Below, one piece after another: positions 23,553 to 31,244 of a stretch of 64,000 bases of DNA (the first letter of the stretch is position 1; the number at the start of each line of letters is the position of its first letter). The position numbers and the translations under genes are program-made. Origin of the DNA: Brachynemurus nebulosus (lineage: Eukaryota; Arthropoda; Insecta; Neuroptera; Myrmeleontidae). The stretch covers positions 7,248,209 through 7,312,208 of the forward strand of contig JAPWDM010000015.1 of assembly GCA_035578155.1 (NCBI GenBank), in the 5' to 3' direction. The notes below the pieces were generated by a model. The model was not told where the DNA came from, did no database searches, and saw only the letters and a program-made list of their open reading frames with translations.

Positions 23553-23554
23553 TA

Positions 23555-23722
23555 GCCAGACTGAGTTAACAGTCTGGTTAAAAGTGGGTACTGCTCTGGT
23601 TAATAGCGGTTAACAATCAGTTCAAACCAGTTACTGCTCTGGTTACTAACGGTTAACAGGCAGTTTAAACCGGTTACTGCTCTAATTACTAGCGGTCAAC
23701 AACCAGTTGAAGCCAGTTATCA
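23555..23722. repeat. Imperfect tandem repeats of about 46-55 bp
   Basis: Three to four units share GGTTACTGCTCTGGTTA and CGGTTAACA, with AACCGGTT-like cores (for example AAACCGGTTACTGCTCT at 23667). They fill the gap between the ATPase gene stop and the promoter of the 360-aa gene. Confidence 0.8.
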
Positions 23723-23741
23723 ATATCGGATGACCAGTTCA

Positions 23742-24434
23742 TCAGTGTCCTCTCCAAAAGCTATCAAGTTTGTTTCGATATCTACCGTTATGAATATCGT
23801 CCTCCTTACAGATGGTAAAAAATCCATATCTATCACGCCAGCACTCTTGACAAAGATTTTTGAACTCTGTAAAAGACATGTCGGAATTGATATGGTCATC
23901 GTAAATATGTCTAAGATTCAGATCATCTTGTTTGAAGACAGCAATAAAATTTGTATTGTCCCGTACATTGTGCTTGGGTGTTGCTGTATACGTTTGTGTT
24001 AGGTAAAAGCAGTCATCGTGGTAGTGTCGAGAGTGACAAAAATATTCTTCTATTATGGCTTTTTTCTCCCGCGCAGATACATCATCGAATATTATTAATG
24101 AATTTGGTAAAGCATCCATTGGTGGTATGACATCTTCGTTATTGGAGAATGTAAAATAACCCATACATTTAACAAGTTTAATAATTTGTTTTAGATATTC
24201 ATATTTTGGTTGGTGCAGTGATTTGGAATAGATGTATATATTTTCAAACGCCAGGCCATCGGGATGTTGGATTAGTGAGATAAGCATTGAAGTTTTCCCA
24301 CATCCGCTTGGTCCACAAATGATTGCTCTAATACTGTCCGGTAGCAATGGACCGTTTTTCTTGTTACCACCATCCGATGAAAATTCAAAATTGACTATCG
24401 GAAGCGTTTTTCGTTGTTTGATAAACGAAGACAT
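23742..24434 (-). CDS. Polinton packaging ATPase (FtsK/HerA, A32-like)
   Basis: 230-aa complete frame. ATP-driven motor thought to pump genomic DNA into the capsid. Walker A GPSGCGKTS lies at about residues 39-47 and Walker B SLIIFDDVS at about 112-120. Downstream HYHDDCFYLTQTYTATPK fits the sensor/arginine region, and the C-terminus ends RNKLDSFWRGH. Length and motif order are normal for Polinton ATPases. It is transcribed away from the PLA2/pX gene; the two starts are only 124 bp apart, so that gap should hold a divergent promoter. Confidence 0.9.
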   Translation of the reverse strand: MSSFIKQRKTLPIVNFEFSSDGGNKKNGPLLPDSIRAIICGPSGCGKTSMLISLIQHPDGLAFENIYIYSKSLHQPKYEYLKQIIKLVKCMGYFTFSNNEDVIPPMDALPNSLIIFDDVSAREKKAIIEEYFCHSRHYHDDCFYLTQTYTATPKHNVRDNTNFIAVFKQDDLNLRHIYDDHINSDMSFTEFKNLCQECWRDRYGFFTICKEDDIHNGRYRNKLDSFWRGH

Positions 24435-24512
24435 TTAGCCGACGTTAACGGAATTAGACTATTTCATATACTAACAAGTTACGTGATATTTTAATCTATT
24501 TATAATAATATC

Positions 24513-24547
24513 TATAAAAGAGTTAACATACGTTTTCTGTTTTCAGT
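24513..24547 (+). promoter_or_regulatory. Core promoter for the PLA2/pX gene
   Basis: TATAAAAG at 24513-24520 and TCAGT at 24543-24547, with the initiator A at 24545. The ATG is at 24558. Spacing is nearly the same as at the polymerase promoter. Confidence 0.75.
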
Positions 24548-24557
24548 TCACTTTAAA

Positions 24558-25382
24558 ATGCCTGTGCGAAAACAACGAGCTGTCAGTTGCAAACAGACAA
24601 GCGACGTGAGAACATCGGGTCGCGGACTAATAAATTCAGCAATCAACAAGTTACCATTTGAATTACATATACCCGGTTATCAGTATTGTGGACCTGGAAC
24701 GTAACTTCGTGAACGACTATTACGAGGCGACTCCGGTATCAACAAATTGGATGCTGCATGTAAAGAACACGATATCGCCTATTCTCAGTTCAAAGACATC
24801 AACGATCGACATCAGGCCGATTTAGTTTTAGCAAATAAAGCGTGGGAGCGAGTTAAATCATCAGACGCAAGTTTTGGTGAACGAGCCGCTGCTTGGGCCG
24901 TAACAAACGCTATGAAATCAAAAGTAAAATTAGGAATGGGCCTTTCGAAGAAGAAGAAGAAAGTTATATTTGGTGCCGGTATTCGCAATATAAGAAATAT
25001 ATTGAAGAAAAACAAACCAAAAACTGTTAAAGATACAATCAACTTAGCCTTGAAAGCTGCCAGGAAAATTTTTCAGAAGAAGAATAAAAAGCAATTTACA
25101 TCACCGAGAATTATCCCGATCCCCAGGACTGGTGGAATTTTACCATTTCTAGTTCCACTTTTTGCCGGGCTATCAGCCGTCGGATCGCTTGCAGGTGGCG
25201 CTGCTGGAATTGCGAAAGCAATAAACACCTATAAAACAGCTAAGAAACAGTTGGATGAAAGCGAGCGCCATAACAAAATGATGGAAGCAATCGCTCTTGG
25301 AACGAAAAAGTCCGGTGCCGGCCTATATTTAAAACCGTACAGAAAAGGTTTGGGGCTTTACATCGATTCAAAAAACCACTGA
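24558..25382 (+). pseudogene. PLA2-domain / adenovirus pX-like virion protein, one internal stop
   Basis: Starts at ATG 24558 with a basic N-terminus. A phospholipase A2 signature follows: calcium-loop-type YCGPGT just before position 24702 and catalytic-type DAACKEHDIAY at 24750-24782. This is the arrangement of the parvovirus VP1 PLA2 domain, where it helps breach endosomal membrane. An in-frame TAA at 24702-24704 interrupts the reading between the two halves of the site. The rest is open to TGA 25380-25382. The C-terminal part has basic stretches (KKKKK), a hydrophobic Gly/Ala segment (PFLVPLFAGLSAVGSLAGG), and then KPYRKGLGLYI. This is similar to core proteins of adenovirus-like and Polinton/adintovirus elements. 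Whether the stop is fixed or private to this copy is unknown. Confidence 0.8.
25370..25376 (+). promoter_or_regulatory. Candidate -1 ribosomal frameshift heptamer
   Basis: A AAA AAC in the zero frame of the PLA2/pX gene, one codon before its TGA. The protease frame is exactly -1 and is open across this point. No downstream pseudoknot is obvious by eye. Confidence 0.4.
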
Positions 25383-25750
25383 GCAAGCTACCCCATGACA
25401 GACCGTTAACTGATCACGACATCTTTCAGTTTGGAAAGGAACATTTACCAAATTTCCGCGGTGTGTTCATGAGAGATGAATTACCGAAACGACCGTGGCA
25501 AAAAGAGTGCGCTGTTGTCAATTTAGATAGTTCATCTGGAAGCGGAAGTCATTGGGTAGCGTACGTGAAAGACAAGGAGAATGTGGAATACTTCGATAGT
25601 TATGGTAATTTACCGCCACCTGTTGAAATTGCAAGATATCTACGTGGAAACAACATTAGATATAATTATAATATTTATCAAAAGTATGATGATTTTAATT
25701 GTGGTCACCTTTGTTTAGAATTTTTATGTAACAAAAATCTATTCATGTAA
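25376..25750 (+). CDS. Polinton adenain-like cysteine protease
   Basis: Virion maturation protease of the adenovirus protease/Ulp1 family. The catalytic set is visible: His in GSHWVAYVK (~25548), Asp in EYFDSYGN (~25593) and Cys in FNCGHLCLEFLC (~25699). The first ATG in frame is 25463 (MRDELPKRPW). The frame is open further upstream, and the family-like segment LTDHDIFQFGKEHLPNFRGV precedes that ATG, so the natural protein probably starts earlier. No in-frame ATG exists there, and the frame overlaps the end of the PLA2/pX gene in -1 register. Options are a frameshift fusion, a spliced leader, or loss of the original start in this copy. Confidence 0.85.
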   Translation, partial: PLSKLPHDRPLTDHDIFQFGKEHLPNFRGVFMRDELPKRPWQKECAVVNLDSSSGSGSHWVAYVKDKENVEYFDSYGNLPPPVEIARYLRGNNIRYNYNIYQKYDDFNCGHLCLEFLCNKNLFM

Positions 25751-25800
25751 ATAAATATTGTTGTAGAGTACGCTTTTGTTTCATTTATGTATTAAACACC

Positions 25801-26505
25801 ATGTCGTTCACACTAACCTTAAGTGGAAATACTTCAACACTCAGTGCCGAGTATTTTCCACCTATAGAATTAGTGGGTGAATACGTTTGCGGGCTGGTGA
25901 ATTTCGAGACTTACAATTCGGTGCCAAATGTCGATGAAACGAATAATTTGTTTCATTTTAGTACCGATCCTAACGATGAACTGCGTTGTATCGAGATACC
26001 TGTTGGCAATTATGATTTGGAGGATTTGGAAGCTTATCTAAATGATATGTTAACACCGAGTGGGGCAAGTGCTAATTCGCAAATTATATTACATGCAAAT
26101 AACAATACGTTAAAAAGTTCGATAAAGTGCACGGAAACAATACATTTCGATAAGGAGCGAACAATTGGTTCACTATTGGGTTTTAATAAACGAAAACTGG
26201 AGGCGGGTCATACTCATTATTCGGATAAACCGACGAATATTATGAAAGTCAATCTGGTGCAAATTGAGACAAATATTACGACAAACAGTTATTTGAACAA
26301 CGTCCGAGCTCATAATATTTATTCGTTTTCTATCCAGGTTGAGCCCGGGTATAAAATAAGCGAGACACCAGCTACAATGATTTATATGCCTGTAAGCGTT
26401 CAACGGATAACATCTCTAGTGCTACACGTTGTTGATCAAGACGATAATCCAGTTAATTTTCGAGGTGAAACAATAACCATAAAATTACATTTAAAACCGG
26501 CATAA
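25801..26505 (+). CDS. Polinton minor capsid (penton-like) protein, 234 aa
   Basis: Complete frame. Predicted single jelly-roll vertex protein of the Polinton virion. The sequence opens MSFTLTLSGNTSTLSAEYFP and contains EIPVGNYDLEDLEAYLND, RTIGSLLGFNKR and an ending rich in alternating beta-type residues (GETITIKLHLKPA). These are features I associate with Polinton minor capsids. It lies immediately before the major capsid gene, the usual order. The frame is intact and the start is the only sensible ATG. Confidence 0.8.
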   Translation: MSFTLTLSGNTSTLSAEYFPPIELVGEYVCGLVNFETYNSVPNVDETNNLFHFSTDPNDELRCIEIPVGNYDLEDLEAYLNDMLTPSGASANSQIILHANNNTLKSSIKCTETIHFDKERTIGSLLGFNKRKLEAGHTHYSDKPTNIMKVNLVQIETNITTNSYLNNVRAHNIYSFSIQVEPGYKISETPATMIYMPVSVQRITSLVLHVVDQDDNPVNFRGETITIKLHLKPA

Positions 26506-26508
26506 GTA

Positions 26509-26679
26509 ATGTTAGTATTTAACGACGACAAACCGACGCAATCAAACAGTCTACAATCTACCATCAATCAGTGCGGATCGACGACGACAAAGCCACCATT
26601 AACGCTAGCGAACGCAAGGTTTTTACAACAGTACATACGGCAATACGGCTTGGTTTTGAAGAAACGAAAAAATGAATAA
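26509..26679 (+). CDS. Small ORF between the two capsid genes, 56 aa
   Basis: Starts 3 bp after the minor capsid stop and ends 8 bp inside the major capsid start, so it fills the gap exactly. It is Thr/Gln-rich in its first half (a Cys at about residue 22), then PPLTLANARFLQQYIRQYGL and a basic tail KKRKNE. I recall small ORFs with an 'LT-aN-FL' core near capsid genes in other Polintons, but cannot verify this here. A virion-associated or assembly peptide is inferred. Confidence 0.55.
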   Translation: MLVFNDDKPTQSNSLQSTINQCGSTTTKPPLTLANARFLQQYIRQYGLVLKKRKNE

Positions 26680-27877
26680 TATTTTGCAAATTAGAACCGG
26701 CGGAGGAGAACTCGATGAGAGTATTACAAAATTGGAGGAGCATGCGTATTCACCATTCTTGAATAGCTTTAACAACAACGACCAGATTTCCATCTGTATT
26801 CAAAACCAAGACTTGATTTTATTACCACATAAAAGCTACCTATACATAGAAGGACAGCTACTGAAGGGAGATGGAACGGTATCGACTACGGCAGAGCTAA
26901 GCAATAATTCAATGGCGTACCTGTTTGACGAGATGCGTTACGAATTGAATGACGTGGAAATTGATCAATGCAAATACGTGGGACCGACCACCACTCTAAT
27001 GAATTATTTGTCTTTAAATGGAAATCAAAGTCAACAACTGTACAATGCGGGCTGGTGCCCAGGTGAAACTATTAAAGTATCTGACAAAGGTTACTTTAAT
27101 TTCTGTCTACCGTTGGATCGAGTGTTTGGTTTCGCTCATCATTACAAAAGAGTTATTCTCAATGCAAAACATCAACTGATTTTGATTCGTGCACGGACAG
27201 ACCATGATGCAGTATTGTCGGCGACTGATGATGTATTTCGTATACAAAAAATTCAATGGATGGTCCCACATGTGACGGTGTCTGACGAGGCGAAACTGAA
27301 ATTGTTAAAATATGTGGAAAAGAGTCAAGATATACCGATAGGTTTTCGTGCGTGGGATATGCACATTCATCCTACGCTTCCAACAACGAAACACAACATT
27401 TGGACGGTGAAAACAACATCACAAGTGGAGAAACCACGATATGTAGTATTTGCATTGCAAACAGATCGGCGTAATAAGAAAGATAAAAACGCCTATGTTT
27501 TTGATCATTGTCAACTTTTTGATGTTAAAGTATATTTGAATTCGGAAAAGTACCCATACATAGATCTGAATTTAGATTTTACTAACGACAAATTTGCGCT
27601 TGCGTATCAAATGTTCTCGAAATTTCAAGAAGCCTATTACAACACTAACAAAAATGAACCATTACTCAATAGAAAACAATATAAAAATATTGCCTCCATC
27701 ATTTTCATTGATTGTTCTCATCAAAACGAAACTATAAAAAGTGGGGCTGTGGACATACGAATTGAATTTAAAACGTCAAAAGAAGTACCATCCGACACAG
27801 CAGCATTCTGTCTTCTATTACACGATCGAGTAGTTCAATACAACCCGCTGACAAACATCGTTACAAGGGTTATATAA
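26672..27877 (+). CDS. Polinton major capsid protein (double jelly-roll), 401 aa
   Basis: Complete frame of family-typical length. Forms the pseudo-hexagonal shell of predicted Polinton virions. Seen: an N-terminal GGGELDESI, beta-rich YLYIEGQLLK, NNSMAYLFDEMRYELNDVEI, and FCLPLDRVFGFAHHYKRVIL. These are followed by the C-terminal jelly-roll with DHCQLFDVKVYLNSEKYPY, FTNDKFALAYQMFSKFQEAY and IDIRIEFKTS-like strands. No breaks are seen, so this is among the best preserved genes of the element. Confidence 0.9.
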   Translation: MNNILQIRTGGGELDESITKLEEHAYSPFLNSFNNNDQISICIQNQDLILLPHKSYLYIEGQLLKGDGTVSTTAELSNNSMAYLFDEMRYELNDVEIDQCKYVGPTTTLMNYLSLNGNQSQQLYNAGWCPGETIKVSDKGYFNFCLPLDRVFGFAHHYKRVILNAKHQLILIRARTDHDAVLSATDDVFRIQKIQWMVPHVTVSDEAKLKLLKYVEKSQDIPIGFRAWDMHIHPTLPTTKHNIWTVKTTSQVEKPRYVVFALQTDRRNKKDKNAYVFDHCQLFDVKVYLNSEKYPYIDLNLDFTNDKFALAYQMFSKFQEAYYNTNKNEPLLNRKQYKNIASIIFIDCSHQNETIKSGAVDIRIEFKTSKEVPSDTAAFCLLLHDRVVQYNPLTNIVTRVI

Positions 27878-27950
27878 AATATAGTACTCACCTACAGATT
27901 GATTCATTTACAAACTAGCTTTCATACACGTTTGATCATCATCGGTGAAA

Positions 27951-28481
27951 ATGACTGATGTGGCGATTGTTGATTTCCAAGGCTTTCAAAATACAACAAA
28001 GAACACTTTTTATATAAAAGAATTGGCTGTGTTGAAATTTAATTCCTGGAAACAAAATTACAACGATGACTACACGTTAGAACATTACATTTTTAAGTCG
28101 CCAATTCCGTTTTGTGGTTTGAGTGAAAAAGACCAAAGGACCGCACGATGGCTTCGAGCCAAACATCATGGATTCTCATGGACGGACGGCCATATTGATT
28201 ATGGACAATTGCAGTATATTCTAATGGATACGCTACGCACGAGCCAGATAATCTATGTAAAAGGTGAAGAAAAAGTCCGATATCTTAAGCAACTTGTTCC
28301 AGCGACAACTGTAACGAATTTGGAAGAAGTATTCAGCTGCCCTAGATTGGGTTATCTGGTGACAACCTTTACAAGTCCTCGATGTGGAAATCACTTTAGC
28401 GGATATTGTGCGCTACAGAACGTTATTTCATTATATAAACATTATAATAATAACAATAACAACGATTTGAATGCGTCTTGA
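27951..28481 (+). CDS. Conserved Polinton protein, possible DEDD-type exonuclease, 176 aa
   Basis: ATG 27951 chosen (MTDVAIVDFQGFQ). The frame extends two codons upstream only through a GTG. Blocks VDFQGFQ, FYIKELAVLKF, WLRAKHHGFSWTDG, IIYVKGEEKVRYL and FSCPRLGYL recur in insect proteins found near Polinton-type and other viral insertions. The 'D-x-Q-G' start and spaced acidic/His residues suggest an RNase H-fold exonuclease, but this is inference. It ends with HF-GYCALQNV and an Asn run (YNNNNNND). It is the last + strand gene after the major capsid. Confidence 0.6.
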   Translation: MTDVAIVDFQGFQNTTKNTFYIKELAVLKFNSWKQNYNDDYTLEHYIFKSPIPFCGLSEKDQRTARWLRAKHHGFSWTDGHIDYGQLQYILMDTLRTSQIIYVKGEEKVRYLKQLVPATTVTNLEEVFSCPRLGYLVTTFTSPRCGNHFSGYCALQNVISLYKHYNNNNNNDLNAS

Positions 28482-28754
28482 ACGAAACAAAATCAGCGTG
28501 TGGATTGAGTTGCTCCAGGGCGCAATGAATCTAGTTACGCCCCTGTAGTCAGCAGTTGAAAATAACCACATTTGTGCGTTCCAAAAAAAAAAAAAAATCT
28601 AAAACTTTTAAACAATTTTAATAATTTGTTAAAAACATCAACCAAAATGATTTTACTTTTACAACGAACTATGCAAATGTTATATTATGTGCATCTTGTG
28701 TATCGCCCTTCGTGCAATTTTCTGAACTGCACAATATAGGCATTGTTCTTACTT

Positions 28755-28806
28755 GCCCCTGAATATAGGCAATTACACTGCGTTGCCAAGTGGCCCCATA
28801 CCTACT
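28755..28806. repeat. Internal copy of the Polinton right terminus
   Basis: This 52-bp stretch (GCCCCTGAATATAGGCAATT ... CATACCTACT) aligns to the last 50 bp of the element (30567-30616) with about five differences. It is in the same orientation, followed by (TTA)n. Confidence 0.75.
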
Positions 28807-28850
28807 TATTATTATTATTATTATTATTACTTTACTATTATTATTATGTT
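28806..28850. repeat. (TTA)n tract
   Basis: Imperfect ATT/TTA trinucleotide run directly after the internal terminus copy. Confidence 0.85.
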
Positions 28851-29016
28851 TTTGTAAAACTTTGCATATTTTGTAAATAAATATCAATTTTAAGAAAAAT
28901 ATTGTGTTTTTGTTTTTTATATAAAAAGGGAAAATGGGAATGGGTATATAAAATAAAAAATACATAGATTTTCAGTTTACATTATTTTATTAACATGCCA
29001 ATTGTCAACAAAATAT

Positions 29017-29141
29017 ACATAATTACTGAAATAGTCATAACATTCATTATTAAATAAAATTTTATTGAACTAATATAGATACATAATTATCGAAATAGTC
29101 ATAACATTCATTATTAAATAAAATTTTATTGAACTAATAAG
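29017..29141. repeat. Tandem duplication of about 62 bp
   Basis: ACATAATTACTGAAATAGTC... and ACATAATTATCGAAATAGTC... are adjacent copies, both ending in ATTTTATTGAACTAATA. The TTTATT strings may act as poly(A) signals for the minus-strand gene. Confidence 0.85.
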
Positions 29142-29192
29142 ATCCATCTGATGAATTTTCGGTATCCATATTGCTGAATCAGATCAACAATA

Positions 29193-29621
29193 TTAATTAT
29201 TTTCAACAAAATACGCCGCATTACTGTAATATTCCAACACATCCATTAACTTAAACTCGACTGAATATGTTTTTCCTATTTCTCCACGATTAATAAGACC
29301 TATTACTTGTGGTGAATTTTTTAACAGGTTGAATTTTGCGATATCCATATTGTTGAAACGAGCCGGTAGTGTTAGAAATCCATTTTCCAATTCCACCACT
29401 GTTTGCATCTTTGTGGGATCAAATTTGGATTGCACCTGGTTAGCATCGTAAATCTTATAAAATTTATCCACCTCAAGCTCGCCCATCTTTATCCATGGTT
29501 TCACCTTCCCCGTCTCGTTCAGTCCCCGTAACAATTCTTCAGATGTAAGAGTCTGTTGTTGAGTTACGAAAATGTTGTTGTTTTTGATCGTTTGTGTTTT
29601 GTTGGCTTCCATTTTCTCCAT
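29193..29621 (-). CDS. Polinton accessory protein, possible OB-fold ssDNA-binding, 142 aa
   Basis: Complete frame from ATG 29621; ATG 29612 is also in frame. The central part, WIKMGELEVDKFYKIYDANQ with VELENGFLTLPARFN, alternates beta-type residues in the way of a small OB fold (start 'Y-I-da', then 'v-eLe-g--LPaRf'). A single-stranded DNA-binding role in replication is plausible but unproven. A 5'-UTR intron is likely: donor CTG-GTAAGT at 29817/29816 and acceptor TTTTTGTAG at 29629. A TATATAAGG box at about 29904-29896 and a TCAGT at about 29870 lie upstream on the minus strand. Confidence 0.6.
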   Translation of the reverse strand: MEKMEANKTQTIKNNNIFVTQQQTLTSEELLRGLNETGKVKPWIKMGELEVDKFYKIYDANQVQSKFDPTKMQTVVELENGFLTLPARFNNMDIAKFNLLKNSPQVIGLINRGEIGKTYSVEFKLMDVLEYYSNAAYFVENN

Positions 29622-29865
29622 AAAAAATCTACAAAAATTAAAAATTTTGTTACAACAATGAAAAATTAATTACAACAGTGTAGAAATTAAACACAACAAC
29701 TAATTATAATAAATTAAACAAAATATTTATAATAATAGTAAAAAATTAGCACAATAATTACAATAATAATAAAAATTAGCACAATAATTACAATAATAAA
29801 AATTTAGCAAACTTACCAGAAAATGTTAGTTTCTTGAGAAGATAGTTTCACAACGACTTGATATT

Positions 29866-29905
29866 AACTGATAAATTCATCAACTCTCAACCGTCCTTAT
29901 ATAGC
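29866..29905 (-). promoter_or_regulatory. Core promoter for the 142-aa gene
   Basis: On the minus strand CTATATAAGG (near 29905-29896) precedes ATCAGTTAAT (near 29873-29866) by about 30 bases. This is the TATA plus TCAGT pattern seen at other genes of this element. Confidence 0.65.
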
Positions 29906-29952
29906 ACTTACTATGGGAAGACGGTGCGTGACCAGACATGCTGGCGGTTGTG

Positions 29953-30616
29953 GACGTGACCAGACATACTGGCGGCTGTGGAAGTATTTGTCTATAAAAA
30001 ATAACTAAAACTGTGTTTAGAATATTTAAATATTCTTATTATGAATATAATAATAATTAATTAATATTATTCTAAAAATTTGATTACAATGTATTAATTT
30101 TTTATTGTGTCAAGACAATGGATCAAAATGTATAAATTTATTATTTTCCATTGTTCTTACTACGTGACCAGAAATTTGATTCCATCCTATAGATATATTA
30201 ATGTGTACGCAATAAGGACACAACTGCTAAAACACATATATTGAACTAACACAAAACACCACTTGTTAAAAAGTATTTCAGTTTTAACATACTATAGACG
30301 GGCCCCCGTCGTAGTCCAATTGGTAAAGCACCGGCTCAGTGTACATAAAGTCGTGAGTTCCAGTCCGCAAGCCAACTTGAAAGAAAAAAATAAATTTACG
30401 TCATCACCCACCGTCGAAGTCGCATCACAACGTGGCCGATCGACCGACAACCGACGTCACAACATGGCCGACCAACGTCACAACATGGCCGATCGACCAA
30501 CAACTGACGTCACAACATGGTCGGCCGACATGGAATACATGCAATTTTTTTAAACACACAACTGCCCCTGCAATATAGGCAATTGCATTGCGTTGCCAAG
30601 CGCCGCCATACCTACT
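29953..30616. repeat. Polinton right terminal inverted repeat
   Basis: 664 bp, inverted copy of 14780-15459, ending CCGCCATACCTACT. Two GGCCGA-spaced GACGTCACAACATGG-type units are present instead of three on the left. Confidence 0.9.
30300..30373 (+). other. tRNA-like block in right TIR
   Basis: Inverted counterpart of 15042-15117: GGGCCCCCGTCG, A-box-like TAGTCCAATTGG at 30312-30323 and B-box-like GAGTTCCAGTCC at 30354-30365. It differs from the left copy by about one base over 70, so the block is as well conserved as the rest of the TIR. Confidence 0.6.
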
Positions 30617-30622
30617 AAAATG
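30617..30622. repeat. Polinton target-site duplication, right
   Basis: AAAATG immediately after the last element base, identical to 14774-14779. Confidence 0.9.
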
Positions 30623-31244
30623 AAATATTGCTGTATAAATTAACTGAGATTAGAGCTACCCTAATTGATAATAAAATCATTTTAAAAAATGTTTGATAAG
30701 CTAAGGATTAAATATTCCAACATTGATTTTTAATGATAAATTAAAATTGATCATTAATTAATGATTACAATACTTATGTATAATATCACTTTAATTTTTA
30801 TTAAACTATAATATACATGTTCAGTATAAAATATGCATTATGTAATTTTGAATCAACAGACACCGTTGTGGATAAAAAACGATTATTTAAAATGAACAGT
30901 CATAATTATAGTAGGCTAAATATTTGATGCTTAACTTTTAAATTTGATTTAGGTATTTTTTATGGATCGTTTCACTTACTTTTTGTCGTACTTGGTCGTC
31001 GAATTGGTCGAACTCCACGCTATGTAGTTTGGATGTTAATTCTGTGTGCACAACCTTCAGATATGTTTACACTATGTTGCGTTTCTTCTACCAATCCCGG
31101 GATTCTTCTTTCAACCACTGTACCTTGGCTGTTTCAACTGCTTTTTTTGCCGCTGCACTGTTACCATTACACTTTATTTGGACAAATTTTGGAGAATATT
31201 TGAATTCTAAGCACTGTTGTATAAACCAATTGTTCTGTGAATAA

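Larger units (their letters stand above)
14780..30616. mobile_element. Polinton/Maverick, 15.8 kb, with TIRs and 6-bp TSD
   Basis: Bounded by AGTAGGTATGGCGGCGCTTGG-type ends (AG...CT, as usual for Polintons), long TIRs and AAAATG duplications. It carries the diagnostic gene set: protein-primed DNA polymerase B, rve integrase with chromodomain, packaging ATPase, adenain-like protease, and minor and major capsid proteins. Gene blocks are arranged as + (polymerase), - (integrase to ATPase), + (PLA2/pX to exonuclease-like), - (OB-like). Length fits the usual 15-20 kb. Known breaks are in the integrase and in the PLA2/pX gene. The protease lacks an early ATG. Confidence 0.95.

Noticed and set aside
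25395..25406. ATG at 25395 as the protease start
   Set aside because: It is in a different frame and hits TAA after three more codons.
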